Source: Methylobacter sp015476545 (GTDB lineage Bacteria; Pseudomonadota; Gammaproteobacteria; Methylococcales; Methylomonadaceae). From it: a DNA stretch of 64,000 nucleotides. Each line of letters opens with the position of its first letter. Position 1 is the stretch's first letter. A model generated the notes under the pieces. That model worked only from the letters and a program-made list of their open reading frames with translations. It did no database searches and had not been told where the DNA came from. Made by a program: the position numbers and the translations under genes. Shown here in pieces: positions 52,440-61,613 of the stretch. Where the stretch lies: NCBI RefSeq assembly GCF_052162025.1, contig NZ_CP197401.1:3596001-3660000 (forward strand), in the 5' to 3' direction.

Positions 52440-52443
52440 ACTA

Positions 52444-52517
52444 GAAAGGCGCAAGGCTCAAGGCGCAAGGTTGAAAAGCCGTCGCTTCACCTTTTGCCTT
52501 GCACCTTTTGCCTTTAA
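52444..52517. repeat. inverted repeat of GCGCAAGG units between waaA and rplI
   Basis: Left-arm units of the type AAGGCGCAAGG occur twice (52446-52470), and the right arm carries the complementary CCTTTTGCCTTGCACCTTTT (52490-52514), so the region can fold into a long imperfect hairpin. It is an intergenic repeat, perhaps acting as a terminator for rplI. It resembles in design, not sequence, the CACGAAG hairpin at 3577-3664. Confidence 0.6.
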
Positions 52518-52520
52518 CTA

Positions 52521-52970
52521 TTACGCTTCAGCAGCAATTTTGATAGGCATCGTTACGACGACATCGGTATGCAGGTTGATGTCGATGTCGTATTCGCCAA
52601 CTTGACGAATAACGCCTTTCGGCATGCGCACTTCCTGCTTTTCAACCGCAACACCTGCTGCAGTGATCGCATCAGCGATATTGTGTGTACCGATAGAGCC
52701 GAACAGTTTGCCTTCGTCCCCCGCTTTGTGCGTAATGACGACTTCAAGCTTGCTCAGCGCATTCGCACGTGCTTGAGCGGCGGCCAATTTTTCAGCGGCG
52801 ATTTTTTCAAGCTCTGCGCGGCGCGCTTCGAATTCAGCAATTTTCTTAGCCGTTGCAGCAACAGCCTTGCCTTGTGGAACCAGATAGTTTCTGCCATAGC
52901 CGGGTCTAACTGTGACTTTATCGCCCAGGTTACCCAAGTTTGCTATCTTTTCAAGAAGAATAACTTCCAT
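52521..52970 (-). CDS. rplI: 50S ribosomal protein L9
   Basis: The 149-residue protein is L9, with the N-terminal rRNA-binding signature MEVILLEKIANLGNLGD and RPGYGRNYLVPQGKAVAA. It has the usual long helix and C-terminal domain. It ends the rpsF-rpsR-DUF2232-rplI operon. Confidence 0.98.
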   Translation of the reverse strand: MEVILLEKIANLGNLGDKVTVRPGYGRNYLVPQGKAVAATAKKIAEFEARRAELEKIAAEKLAAAQARANALSKLEVVITHKAGDEGKLFGSIGTHNIADAITAAGVAVEKQEVRMPKGVIRQVGEYDIDINLHTDVVVTMPIKIAAEA

Positions 52971-53015
52971 CTTTTAATACCTCACCTTTCGGTTTTAGCT
53001 AATTATTTTTCGCCG

Positions 53016-53909
53016 TCAGGCGTTAGTTTGATTTGAAATTTTGTTTCGTAAGTTCATCCATGCGTCGCTTAAGCCCACTAAAGCCACGGGCAACATGGCA
53101 TGGGGTATCAAAAACAATGTCAGATAAAACATCGGCACCAGATAGCGGCCGAGTTTCATCGAAGCAAAAACCGCATGCAGTACGGCCGTTCCGATACAGG
53201 TGTATAACACAAACAGCAAAATAGTCATATTCCAGGCAACCTCGGAGAGCGCTCCGGAACTTGCCCAGGCAACCGCTACAACGACTATACTGCCCATTGC
53301 CAGCCGGGGTTTCGTGTGCAGCGACAGAAACTCTTGCTTGAAGCCGCCGGGGTTATAAAGCACCGATTGCCACCAGCGCCCTAGAAACAGGCCAAACAAC
53401 AAACCGAATACGGTTCCTGCTGCCGCCACTCCGGTCATATAATGAGACAGAACATCCAAAGTGCGTTGAATCTCATCAACAGGCATATTGGGTGGCACCA
53501 TATGAGAAAGAGCCTCTTTCCACATGGCCGCAGGCTCCGCCTCATAGAGGTAGAAACCAACAACCCCGAGCACACCTATCAACACCGCAAATTCAACCGC
53601 CAGAGATAAATGACGCCCTTCTCTCAAGACGATTGAAATCAACCAGACAGGCAGCCACAACACCATGCTGTAAAGCAAGGCAAACTGGTAACTGCCTAAC
53701 AGGAAGAGCCCCAGTAATGAGGCCGCCGCACTTGAACAGACTAAAACATACAAGCCTTCAAAAGCGCCCCGCCTCAATGTGACGAGAGCAACGGAGGCTG
53801 AACTTACTATACTTACCGGAGGCATAATCAGCGATAGCAATGCGAGGCTGGAAGCCACTATCATGGCTTGCAGCCGTCCCCGCATGATGTAAGCGGCTAA
53901 AAAGCTCAC
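53016..53909 (-). CDS. DUF2232 membrane protein between rpsR and rplI
   Basis: The 297-residue protein has about eight membrane segments (MIVASSLALLSLIMPPVS and others) and matches DUF2232 in placement and general sequence. Such proteins commonly sit between rpsR and rplI in gammaproteobacteria. The function is unknown. The gap to rpsR is 18 bases and the gap to rplI is 45. Confidence 0.8.
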   Translation of the reverse strand: MSFLAAYIMRGRLQAMIVASSLALLSLIMPPVSIVSSASVALVTLRRGAFEGLYVLVCSSAAASLLGLFLLGSYQFALLYSMVLWLPVWLISIVLREGRHLSLAVEFAVLIGVLGVVGFYLYEAEPAAMWKEALSHMVPPNMPVDEIQRTLDVLSHYMTGVAAAGTVFGLLFGLFLGRWWQSVLYNPGGFKQEFLSLHTKPRLAMGSIVVVAVAWASSGALSEVAWNMTILLFVLYTCIGTAVLHAVFASMKLGRYLVPMFYLTLFLIPHAMLPVALVGLSDAWMNLRNKISNQTNA

Positions 53910-53927
53910 TGACGGCCCCGGTACTGA

Positions 53928-54155
53928 TTATTTGTGAGCGTCGCAGAAAGGCAATAATGCAATAAAACGCGCGCGTTTAATTGCCACACCTAACTGTCTT
54001 TGATATTTAGCGCTGGTTCCTGTAATACGGCTAGGAACAATCTTGCCGGTTTCAGTAATATAATCGCTTAATAGATCCAGATCTTTATAATCGATCTGTG
54101 TGCCGTCGTCTGCGCTGAATCGGCAGAATTTTTTACGTCTTACATTGCGTGCCAT
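53928..54155 (-). CDS. rpsR: 30S ribosomal protein S18
   Basis: The 75-residue protein is S18 (KFCRFSADDGTQIDYKDLDL, then RITGTSAKYQRQLGVAIKRA). It is the second gene of the S6-S18-L9 operon and follows rpsF after 29 bases. Confidence 0.98.
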   Translation of the reverse strand: MARNVRRKKFCRFSADDGTQIDYKDLDLLSDYITETGKIVPSRITGTSAKYQRQLGVAIKRARFIALLPFCDAHK

Positions 54156-54184
54156 AATAATCTCTTGTCCAAGTGTTAAAAGTT

Positions 54185-54634
54185 TTATTCAGAAGCGATT
54201 TCGTCAATGTCGAAACCTTCATCGTCCAGACTGACATCTTCGTCGCTGTCTTCTGCTGCCGCTTCTTTGGCTGCAGCATCTCTAGCTCTGGATTCAGCCG
54301 CTCTGCCTTCTTCAGCAGTTGCTGTGGCAATGGGGGATGGCGTAGTGATAGCTTCTTTTTGCAGCAAAGTCATGCTACGCAAAATGGCATCGTTAAAACG
54401 AAAGCCGCTTTCCAGCTCTTCCAATGTAGCTTGATCGCATTCAACATTCATTAACACATAATGAGCTTTATGAATTTTATTGATGGGATAAGCCAGATGC
54501 CTACGACCCCAGTCTTCCAAACGGTGGATTTTGCCGGCTGCGCCTTCGATAGTTGATCTATAACGATCAATCATCGCAGGAACCTGAGAACTTTGGTCGG
54601 GATGGACTAAAAAGACAATTTCATAATGTCGCAT
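54185..54634 (-). CDS. rpsF: 30S ribosomal protein S6
   Basis: The 149-residue protein is S6 (MRHYEIVFLVHPDQSSQVPA, then GRRHLAYPINKIHKAHYVLM). It has a C-terminal tail of about 45 residues rich in Glu, Ala and Asp (from about 105), longer than usual. The acidic tail is common in gammaproteobacteria. It leads the operon. Confidence 0.97.
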   Translation of the reverse strand: MRHYEIVFLVHPDQSSQVPAMIDRYRSTIEGAAGKIHRLEDWGRRHLAYPINKIHKAHYVLMNVECDQATLEELESGFRFNDAILRSMTLLQKEAITTPSPIATATAEEGRAAESRARDAAAKEAAAEDSDEDVSLDDEGFDIDEIASE

Positions 54635-55144
54635 AATTTTTCCTTACGGTTTAAAGCCTTCCATCTCTCTTAATAAAATGGTAAAGCAAGGAGAGGCCGA
54701 ATGCCTCAAAGAACCAACTATTATAGGGGCTTTTTAAAACATTGGAAAGGCCAAACACAAACATCAAGGCAAAAGTGAATCTAAACTGATTAAAAAATCA
54801 GCAATATTAATTTTTTATCGGCTTTAGTTTGCAGAAAACTTTCTCATTGCTTGAAGATTCTCAAGTAAGAGACTCAAACGACAAAACTGAACGATATTTA
54901 TAGTATTGATGATCTTCGCAGCCATCAATGGCGCGAAAATCAGGATGCCATGAACAACTCGAAAAACGGACAGAAACCTGGCCAATGTTAAAATAACCTT
55001 AATTTTCAAAGTGTTTTATAACTTTTCTAAATAATTTAAAAATAAACGCAAGCATAAAGATCGCATTCAGCTTACATTCAGGCTTGACAAAAATTTCCCA
55101 CTGTAGACACTAGAGGAGTTTTCACTACTCAGAGCAATCCTTCT
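54635..55144. other. control region between rpsF and CorC-type gene
   Basis: This 510-base AT-rich gap has no supported gene. On the minus strand, 54693-54707 forms a short hairpin (GAGGC pairing with GCCTC) in the rpsF leader. S6-S18 operons often carry an autoregulatory leader element, but the required features were not shown here. A TTGACA hexamer at 55084 has no good -10 partner. Confidence 0.45.
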
Positions 55145-56395
55145 TTGAACGACATACCCCTTAGTATGCTCTTTGGCATACTGGCTTTAATGCTTATTAT
55201 TTCGGCTTTTTTCTCCGGTTCCGAAACGTCTCTAATGACCCTGAACCGTTACCGTTTGAAGCATTTAGTGAAGCTCAAGCATTCCGGCGCCATAAAAGCT
55301 CATCATTTGCTGCAAAGACCCGATCACCTAATCAGTCTGATTTTATTGGGCAACAACTTTGTCAACGTTGTTGCCTCATCAATAACAACAGTCATTGCCA
55401 TCCGTTTATATGGCGAAAGCGAATCCAGCATTGCCATCGCCGCCGGGATTTTAACTATCGTGCTTCTCATTTTCTCAGAAGTTGCGCCGAAGACACTGGC
55501 TGCGGTCAAGCCTGAACTTCTCGCCTTTCCGGCGGCATGGGTCTTCACCCCTTTACTGAAGCTCTTCTATCCGATTGTATGGACCGTCAACCTGATTACC
55601 GGCCAGCTACTAAATTTGGTCGGCATCAATGTTAAAAAGCACAACCATGACCTGCTCAATAAAGAAGAATTGAAAAGCATCGTGGCTGAAGCAGAAAGCC
55701 TAATGCCTTCACGCTACCAGAAAATGCTGATGGGCATACTTGATCTTGAATCGGCGACGGTTGAAGACATCATGACGCCGCGCAATGAAATTGTCGGCAT
55801 TGACCTCGAATTGCCGATCGAAGAGATCATCCGGCAGATCAAGGCCAGCCCGCACACCCGTCTGCCTGTTTATAAAAAAAGCATCGATAGAGTAATCGGT
55901 TTCCTGCATTTAAGGAAAATCCTCATGGTAGTCAATAATGAGGATTTTGACAAACAAACTATTATCAATCAGCTGATCAAGCCTTCTTTCATCCCGGAAA
56001 GCACCCCTGTGCATAAGCAGATCCACCGGTTTAAAATCGAGAAAATACGCATCGGGCTGGTTGTTGACGAGTACGGAGATGTGGAAGGACTCGTTACTCT
56101 GGACGATTTGCTGCAAGAAATAGTAGGCGAACTGATTACCGACGATGTCACCGTCAGAGAACAAAGCGACGGCAGTTTTCTGGTGGATGCCAACATTACT
56201 GTAAGAGAATTAAACCGTGTCACGCAATGGTCGCTACCGACTGAAGGCCCAAAGACTCTGAACGGACTTATCCTTGAGTTCATGGAAACCATCCCGGAGC
56301 CGGGCACCAGTATAAAATTACACGGCTATCCATTGGAAATTCTAAAGCGCGATGAAAATACCGTTAAATTGGTTAAGTTTCTGCCGCAAAAATAG
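55145..56395 (+). CDS. HlyC/CorC (CNNM-CBS) family transporter
   Basis: The 416-residue protein has an N-terminal CNNM membrane domain with about four helices (SGSETSLMTLNRYRLKHL, LGNNFVNVVASS), two CBS domains (about 195-315, MTPRNEIVGIDLE, SPHTRLPVYKKS) and a C-terminal CorC_HlyC domain (about 335-415). Members are linked to magnesium and cobalt efflux or resistance. The start codon is a TTG at 55145 (MNDIPLS), with a later ATG at 55166 possible. It stands alone on the plus strand. Confidence 0.9.
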   Translation: MNDIPLSMLFGILALMLIISAFFSGSETSLMTLNRYRLKHLVKLKHSGAIKAHHLLQRPDHLISLILLGNNFVNVVASSITTVIAIRLYGESESSIAIAAGILTIVLLIFSEVAPKTLAAVKPELLAFPAAWVFTPLLKLFYPIVWTVNLITGQLLNLVGINVKKHNHDLLNKEELKSIVAEAESLMPSRYQKMLMGILDLESATVEDIMTPRNEIVGIDLELPIEEIIRQIKASPHTRLPVYKKSIDRVIGFLHLRKILMVVNNEDFDKQTIINQLIKPSFIPESTPVHKQIHRFKIEKIRIGLVVDEYGDVEGLVTLDDLLQEIVGELITDDVTVREQSDGSFLVDANITVRELNRVTQWSLPTEGPKTLNGLILEFMETIPEPGTSIKLHGYPLEILKRDENTVKLVKFLPQK

Positions 56396-56503
56396 ACAGT
56401 TGCATTCATACCGATAAGTCCCATCAAAAAACTTGTGTTTTTTTGGCTAACTAAAAGAATCCGTCTATAATTAAAACCGTTTAGGAGTTAATTTACGGCA
56501 GCA

Positions 56504-57139
56504 ATGGCAAGACTCACTGTTTTCTTTAAAGATAAAGCGATCCACTCAGACCTGTTTGAAAACGGCGTTATACATATTGGCCGCGATGAGACTAATGATT
56601 TAACTATCGATAGCCTCGCAGTGGCTCCGGCTCATGCGGCTCTTGTCATTCGCGACGGCAGTTGCATCATCAAGCAGTTGAATGATGATTTTCCATTAAT
56701 CGTCAATCGTGTAAAAGTTAAAGAATGCCATCTCAATAACAATGACACGATTTCTGTCGGCAAGCATGACATCATCTACAATACAACTGAATCGGCATCA
56801 GAGCAGGTTCGACAGAACGCCGCAAGCAACAAGGACAACAAGCCAACTGATCATAAAACCGGCGCCCATCCACCCATAACTGCCGCTAATCTGCAGGTTA
56901 TGGATGGCCCGAATATAGGCAAAATCCTGCTTTTGAAAAATGCAATGACGCGGCTTGGCCATAGCGGTAGCGGTCTGGTCGTCATATCGAGAAGAAAGGA
57001 AGGCTACTTCATCGCCGCACTGGAAAATAAGAGTCAGATCACAGTCAATAACCAACCTTTGGATGATAACTCCCTCAAACTGAGCAACAATGATGTAATC
57101 GTTATTGACGGTACAAGCCTGCAGTTCTTTTTGTGCTAA
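56504..57139 (+). CDS. FHA-domain protein
   Basis: The 211-residue protein has an FHA domain at the N-terminus with the phosphothreonine-binding GRDETNDLTIDS pattern, then a second, weaker FHA-like domain at the C-terminus (LGHSGSGLVVISRRKE, QITVNNQPLDDNSLKLSNND). FHA domains bind phosphothreonine peptides. No Ser/Thr kinase is encoded nearby. Membrane segments are absent. Confidence 0.82.
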   Translation: MARLTVFFKDKAIHSDLFENGVIHIGRDETNDLTIDSLAVAPAHAALVIRDGSCIIKQLNDDFPLIVNRVKVKECHLNNNDTISVGKHDIIYNTTESASEQVRQNAASNKDNKPTDHKTGAHPPITAANLQVMDGPNIGKILLLKNAMTRLGHSGSGLVVISRRKEGYFIAALENKSQITVNNQPLDDNSLKLSNNDVIVIDGTSLQFFLC

Positions 57140-57199
57140 AGAGCCGGCAGACTAAATTACACAATAACCATAAACACAGCTATCCGCCTATCTTCACCA

Positions 57200-58576
57200 T
57201 TAAAGATCCGAAAAAATTTCCAGTGCTTCGGAAACATGGGAAACCGCGTGGATCTCCAGTCCTTCAATCGGTTTTCTCGGCGCATTGGCTTTCGGAATAA
57301 CCGCTTTTTTGAAACCGTGCTTTGCCGCGTCATTAAGGCGCGCATGACCGTTAGCAACAGGCCTGATCTCGCCATTAAGACCAATCTCGCCAAAAAAGAA
57401 TGCATCATGCGGAATCACTTTATCCCTCAGGCTGGACACAATCCCGACGACAATAGCCAAATCAGAGCTTGTTTCCGTGACTTTGATGCCGCCGACCACA
57501 TTGGCATAAATCTCGTCATTGCCGGTTAAAATGCCGCCGTGCCGCGCCAGTACAGCCAGCAGCATGGCAAGACGGTTCTGGTCGAAACCGACGGCCAGGC
57601 GCCGCGGATTGCCATACTGGCACTCAATAACCAGCGCCTGGATTTCCACCAGCAAAGGCCGCGTACCCTCCCAGAGCACGGTCACAACGCTGCCCGACGA
57701 TGGTTTTTCGGCCCGGTTCAAAAACATGGCCGACGGATTCTTGACTTCCTTAAGCCCCGAACTGTCCATGGCGAAAAAACCCAGCTCGCCGACACTGCCA
57801 AACCGGTTTTTATCGGCCCTTAAAACCCTGAACCGGGCGTCATCCGTCGAAGCCAGAATCACCTGCGTATCGACGATATGGCTCAATGTCATGGGGCCAG
57901 CCAGCGACTGATCCTTGGTGACATGACCGACCATAAAGATGGACACATTGTGTTTTTTGGCGTACTGAGTCAGGTAGCTGGCTGACTCTCGAACCTGAGA
58001 AACTGATCCGGGTGCCGAGTCCGTATCCAGCGTATGCATAACCTGGATCGAATCGATCACCAGAATCTGCGGCTGCACTTCGTCCAGCACATCGCATATG
58101 CTTTGCACCGAAGTTTCGGCCAGCATCATGATGTTATCAACCGGCAGCTTGAGCCTGTGCGCTCTTTCGGCAATCTGTTGCAGCGACTCCTCACCGGAGA
58201 CATACAGCACTTTCACGCCATCGTTGGCAATATTGGCAATAGCCTGCAGCAAGATAGTGCTCTTGCCGGCCCCTGGCGCGCCACCGATCAAAACCACACT
58301 GCCCCTGACAATCCCGCCGCCCAAAACGCGGTCAAACTCCGAAATCCGGGTGGAAATGCGTTCGGCCTGCGAAAGATTGATGTCAGACAACAATTTAACT
58401 TCCGACCGGCTTCCGGCGTAGCCTGCCATGCGGCCGGGACGACCGGAAGCCGCCGCCCCGAGCCTGACTTCCTTGACCGTATTCCATGCGCCGCAACTCG
58501 TGCATTGCCCCGCCCAACGCGGAAAATCCGCTCCGCACTGATCGCAAACAAACGCTATTTTGTTTTTTTTGCTCAT
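57200..58576 (-). CDS. radA: DNA repair protein RadA
   Basis: The 458-residue protein is RadA/Sms, a DNA helicase-like factor in recombination branch migration. It has an N-terminal zinc finger (C11, C14, C25, C28 in FVCDQCGADFPRWAGQCTSC), Walker A GGAPGAGKST, the RadA-specific DKNRFGSVGELG motif and a C-terminal Lon-protease-like domain with GEIGLNGEIRPV. The length is standard. It converges with the FHA gene. Confidence 0.97.
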   Translation of the reverse strand: MSKKNKIAFVCDQCGADFPRWAGQCTSCGAWNTVKEVRLGAAASGRPGRMAGYAGSRSEVKLLSDINLSQAERISTRISEFDRVLGGGIVRGSVVLIGGAPGAGKSTILLQAIANIANDGVKVLYVSGEESLQQIAERAHRLKLPVDNIMMLAETSVQSICDVLDEVQPQILVIDSIQVMHTLDTDSAPGSVSQVRESASYLTQYAKKHNVSIFMVGHVTKDQSLAGPMTLSHIVDTQVILASTDDARFRVLRADKNRFGSVGELGFFAMDSSGLKEVKNPSAMFLNRAEKPSSGSVVTVLWEGTRPLLVEIQALVIECQYGNPRRLAVGFDQNRLAMLLAVLARHGGILTGNDEIYANVVGGIKVTETSSDLAIVVGIVSSLRDKVIPHDAFFFGEIGLNGEIRPVANGHARLNDAAKHGFKKAVIPKANAPRKPIEGLEIHAVSHVSEALEIFSDL

Positions 58577-58695
58577 GTTGATTAAGACGATATCAAAACC
58601 TAGAAAATACCGTCATCCTCGCTTATCAAATTATTTAGTGACTGCAATCCAGTTACCCTATTAGCTTCTCTGCCTGAGGAAGCTTGCGTTAGAAA

Positions 58696-59415
58696 CTACA
58701 ACCCCATCATCAGATGGCTGCCATGCTTTTTCAGCCAATGCCTTCGCTGCTGATAATCGGGCAAATGCTCGGCCACCAGCGCCCAGAAATGCCGGGAATG
58801 ATTTTTAACCTGAATATGGCAAAGTTCATGAACAACCACATATTCCAGCACTTCAGGCGGAGCCATGATCAACAGCCAATTGATATTGATATCGTTGTGA
58901 ATGCCGCAACTGCCCCAACGGCTCTTTTGGGTCTTGATCTTGATGGACCGCGGAAACAGCTGCCTTTTGTCAGCATGGGTGTTTACCAGCTGCTCCACAT
59001 GCAGCTTTGATGTCGTCTTCATCCAGCGTATCAAGGCTTTTCTGATATCCTCGCCATGCTCCCTGGCAACCAGGGCCTCAGGGACATGAGCAACGAATGT
59101 ATCCGAAAACTCTATTTTGACCCTTTTTAATGCTGAAGGTTTGACCGCCAATTGATACTGTTTTCCTTGAAAAGGGATGTCGACGCCATGTTTATAATCG
59201 GACGGCGCACGACGGCCAAACAGATGACTTTTGGCTTCCATGTTCGCCAAGGTCTGCACGATCCACTGCTGCTTTTCCAGAACAAATTGCTCAATGCGCA
59301 GCGGCGAAGCTTTCACGGGCGCTACAACTTCAACCTTGCCGGGTGTTACAACAATGCGTACTCTGGTGGCACGCTGACTGTGGCGAATGTGATAAGAAAA
59401 AGGTAGATTAAAAAT
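58696..59415 (-). CDS. YgjP-type (M48-like) metallopeptidase with uncertain start
   Basis: The protein has the zinc motif HELCH with downstream HFW in VVVHELCHIQVKNHSRHFW and the QKSRWGSCG segment typical of the family. The first canonical start is GTG at 59316 (206 residues), but the frame stays open upstream and encodes LPFSYHIRHSQRATRVRIVV then TPGKVEVVAP, which looks like the normal N-terminal strand of this family. No ATG, GTG or TTG begins that part. An ATT at 59415 preceded by GAGAG is the best candidate, giving about 239 residues. A mutated start codon, a rare start or a sequence error is possible. Confidence 0.7.
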   Translation of the reverse strand: MFNLPFSYHIRHSQRATRVRIVVTPGKVEVVAPVKASPLRIEQFVLEKQQWIVQTLANMEAKSHLFGRRAPSDYKHGVDIPFQGKQYQLAVKPSALKRVKIEFSDTFVAHVPEALVAREHGEDIRKALIRWMKTTSKLHVEQLVNTHADKRQLFPRSIKIKTQKSRWGSCGIHNDININWLLIMAPPEVLEYVVVHELCHIQVKNHSRHFWALVAEHLPDYQQRRHWLKKHGSHLMMGL

Positions 59416-59763
59416 AACAGCTCTCTAATACAACAAATTATTCTATTTTCCTTAATTTAAGCCCAGCCCCCAAATTGGCCAAGCTGAACCGTCAAAACGA
59501 TTGCCCAGCGCCTTCGGCTTTAGCCTGCCATGAATTGGCGCTGTCAGACTTGTAAACAAGCAACATGATGGAGTAATCCTACCCTATCATCTATGCCGAC
59601 AGCCAGAAATTCAAGCGGTGTCATCCAATAATTTTCAGCACTCAATGTAGCATACCATTGACAAATATAGTATCCATATTAACCCGTTTGAGCTCTTTAT
59701 CTGGATGAAGTTATTGGGATAAAGAGCGGCTAGCCTTGTGCGTTCTGCATGGATCAGCTGATT
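59416..59763. other. non-coding gap, no recognised feature
   Basis: This 348-base stretch between the metallopeptidase (upstream side) and the truncated haemoglobin gene contains no gene, clear hairpin or repeat that I can support. It should hold the metallopeptidase promoter. Confidence 0.45.
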
Positions 59764-60162
59764 TTATTCATGCTGATTAATCATATGAGTAGCCAATTGT
59801 TGTAGAGCCTGGCTTAGATTTTCCCTGAAAACGGCATCCATGGGCATTTCGTTTAACGCCTTATTCATGCATAACATCCATTGATCTCTTTCAGATGGCC
59901 CTATGGCAAAAGGAAAATGCCGTTGCCGCAAACGTGGATGTCCATACTGCTGGATAAACAGATCAGGACCGCCCAGCCAGCCCGATAGGAACTTGAACAA
60001 CTTATCGCGGGCCCCTGACAGGCTTTTTGCATGCATGGCCCTAATGCCGGCCGCCTCCGGCATCGTATCCATAAAAAAATAAAAACGATCGACTAGACTT
60101 AATAACGCTTTTTCACCGCCGATAAACTCATAAGGCGTCTTCTGTATAATTTCTGTCATCAT
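59764..60162 (-). CDS. group II truncated haemoglobin
   Basis: The 132-residue protein matches group II truncated globins: YEFIGGEKALLSLVDRFYFFMD, then FLSGWLGGPDLFIQQYGHPRLRQRHFPFAIG (the proximal His lies in the RHFPF segment) and RDQWMLCMNKALNE with the conserved Trp. It binds haem and may deal with oxygen, nitric oxide or peroxide. It diverges from the Bax-inhibitor-1 gene. Confidence 0.9.
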   Translation of the reverse strand: MMTEIIQKTPYEFIGGEKALLSLVDRFYFFMDTMPEAAGIRAMHAKSLSGARDKLFKFLSGWLGGPDLFIQQYGHPRLRQRHFPFAIGPSERDQWMLCMNKALNEMPMDAVFRENLSQALQQLATHMINQHE

Positions 60163-60289
60163 TTAACTCTAAAATTACTGCGCTTAAGCCCATATTTTAC
60201 TCAATTTTTGTTACCAACATCTCGAAACTCTTGTAAGATTTAAAGGTCTTTCTGTTTTGTTAACCTTTTGTTTGAGGAATCTGAATAAA

Positions 60290-60958
60290 ATGAGATTAAA
60301 TACCGCTGTTTCCCGTCCGGAAGCCAGTATTCTGGCGACCAATAAAATGCTGAAAAACACCTATCTGTTATTGTCAATGACATTGCTTTTCAGCGCGTTG
60401 ATTGCCGGTGTTTCGATGTATATGAATCTGCCCCACCCCGGCATGATCATCACCTTAGTGGGCTATTTCGGCTTGTTGTTCCTGACTGAAAAATTCAAGA
60501 ACAGCGGCTTGGGTCTGGTTTTTGTCTTTGCATTGACCGGTTTCATGGGCTTAACGCTGGGCCCTATCTTGAACATGTACCTGCATGCCTTCAGCAACGG
60601 TCATGAGCTGATCATGACTGCATTAGGCGGAACCGGCGTCATCTTTTTAGGCCTGTCAGGCTACGCCTTAACCACGCGCAAGGATTTCAGCTTTCTGGGC
60701 GGCTTCCTGATGGTCGGCATATTGGTAGCGTTTCTGGCCGGTATTGGCGCAATGGTCTTCTCCATGCCTGGTCTATCCCTGGCTGTATCGTCCATGTTTA
60801 TTCTGCTGATGTCCGGCATGATCCTGTTCCAGACCAGCGCCATCATACACGGCGGTGAAACCAACTATATTTCCGCCACCGTATCGCTGTACGTCTCCAT
60901 CTACAACCTGTTCCTAAGCTTGTTGCAACTGCTGGGTGTTTTCGGTGGCGACGACTAA
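60290..60958 (+). CDS. Bax inhibitor-1/YccA family membrane protein
   Basis: The protein of about 222 residues has seven membrane segments and the family pattern, with NTYLLLSMTLLFSALIAG and a C-terminal NYISATVSLYVSIYNLFLSLLQL. It resembles YccA, a modulator of FtsH. The frame is open from 60257, but ATG at 60290 (MRLNTAVSRPEAS) with AGGA upstream is the likely start. Its 3' end overlaps the next gene. Confidence 0.9.
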   Translation: MRLNTAVSRPEASILATNKMLKNTYLLLSMTLLFSALIAGVSMYMNLPHPGMIITLVGYFGLLFLTEKFKNSGLGLVFVFALTGFMGLTLGPILNMYLHAFSNGHELIMTALGGTGVIFLGLSGYALTTRKDFSFLGGFLMVGILVAFLAGIGAMVFSMPGLSLAVSSMFILLMSGMILFQTSAIIHGGETNYISATVSLYVSIYNLFLSLLQLLGVFGGDD

Positions 60959-61613
60959 AGTGTCCCTTGCCGCCCTTATCCAGGGTGCGAAGCAAAGTCC
61001 GGCTTATCTGGCCGGACTTTTTATTTTGTTGTTACTTGCAGGCTGTCAGACTGCGAAAACGCCCGATGAGGTAACGGCGGCATTCTGGGAAGCCTTGATA
61101 GACGGCAACCTTAAGACCGCCAAAACCTATGCCACGCCGGCAAGCCGCGATCTGATCGAAAAAGAGCCGTATCTCGAAGATGCGTCAGTGGAAACTGGCC
61201 AAATATCCATCGATGGCCCTACCTCGTCGGTAGAGACCATCGTTACCTTGGCAAGCAATGGAGAAACCGGCAAGTCCTTAACTTTTAACACCGTTCTGGC
61301 AAAGGAACACGATAAATGGCTGATTGACTACCGGCAAACTCTGATTAATATTTCTAGCCTGCCATTCAATGTTATTCTCAGGAGCTTGCAGGAGATTGGT
61401 GACGTCTTGCACAAACAGCTGGAACGGCAACTCCCGTTTATTGAAAAGCAAGTCGAGTCTTTCGGTCTGGAGCTGGAAAGACAACTCCCACTGATTAAAA
61501 AACAAATTGAGTCTTTAGGCCAGGAACTGGAAAAGCAACTGGATGAATTCGGGCGTCAATTGGAAAAACCAAGGCCGCCAGACAAGCAATCGCCTCATCC
61601 CGGAGCAATTTAG
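60936..61613 (+). CDS. putative lipoprotein with amphipathic repeats
   Basis: The 225-residue protein has a lipobox LAGC (C37) after a hydrophobic signal, so it should be a lipid-anchored outer- or inner-membrane protein. A DUF4878-like region follows (about 42-135, DEVTAAFWEALIDGNLKTAK). The C-terminal part has three amphipathic units of about 18 residues (163-180, 181-198, 199-211) with the pattern LERQLPxIxKQxES, likely a helical or coiled-coil stalk. GTG codons at 60936, 60945 and 60960 are possible starts. It overlaps the preceding gene or starts just after it. Confidence 0.65.
   Translation: MFSVATTKVSLAALIQGAKQSPAYLAGLFILLLLAGCQTAKTPDEVTAAFWEALIDGNLKTAKTYATPASRDLIEKEPYLEDASVETGQISIDGPTSSVETIVTLASNGETGKSLTFNTVLAKEHDKWLIDYRQTLINISSLPFNVILRSLQEIGDVLHKQLERQLPFIEKQVESFGLELERQLPLIKKQIESLGQELEKQLDEFGRQLEKPRPPDKQSPHPGAI

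Noticed and set aside
54693..54707. S6-S18 autoregulatory leader ahead of rpsF
   Set aside because: Only a short hairpin is seen. The bulge and loop features of the known leader were not identified, so no regulatory RNA is called.
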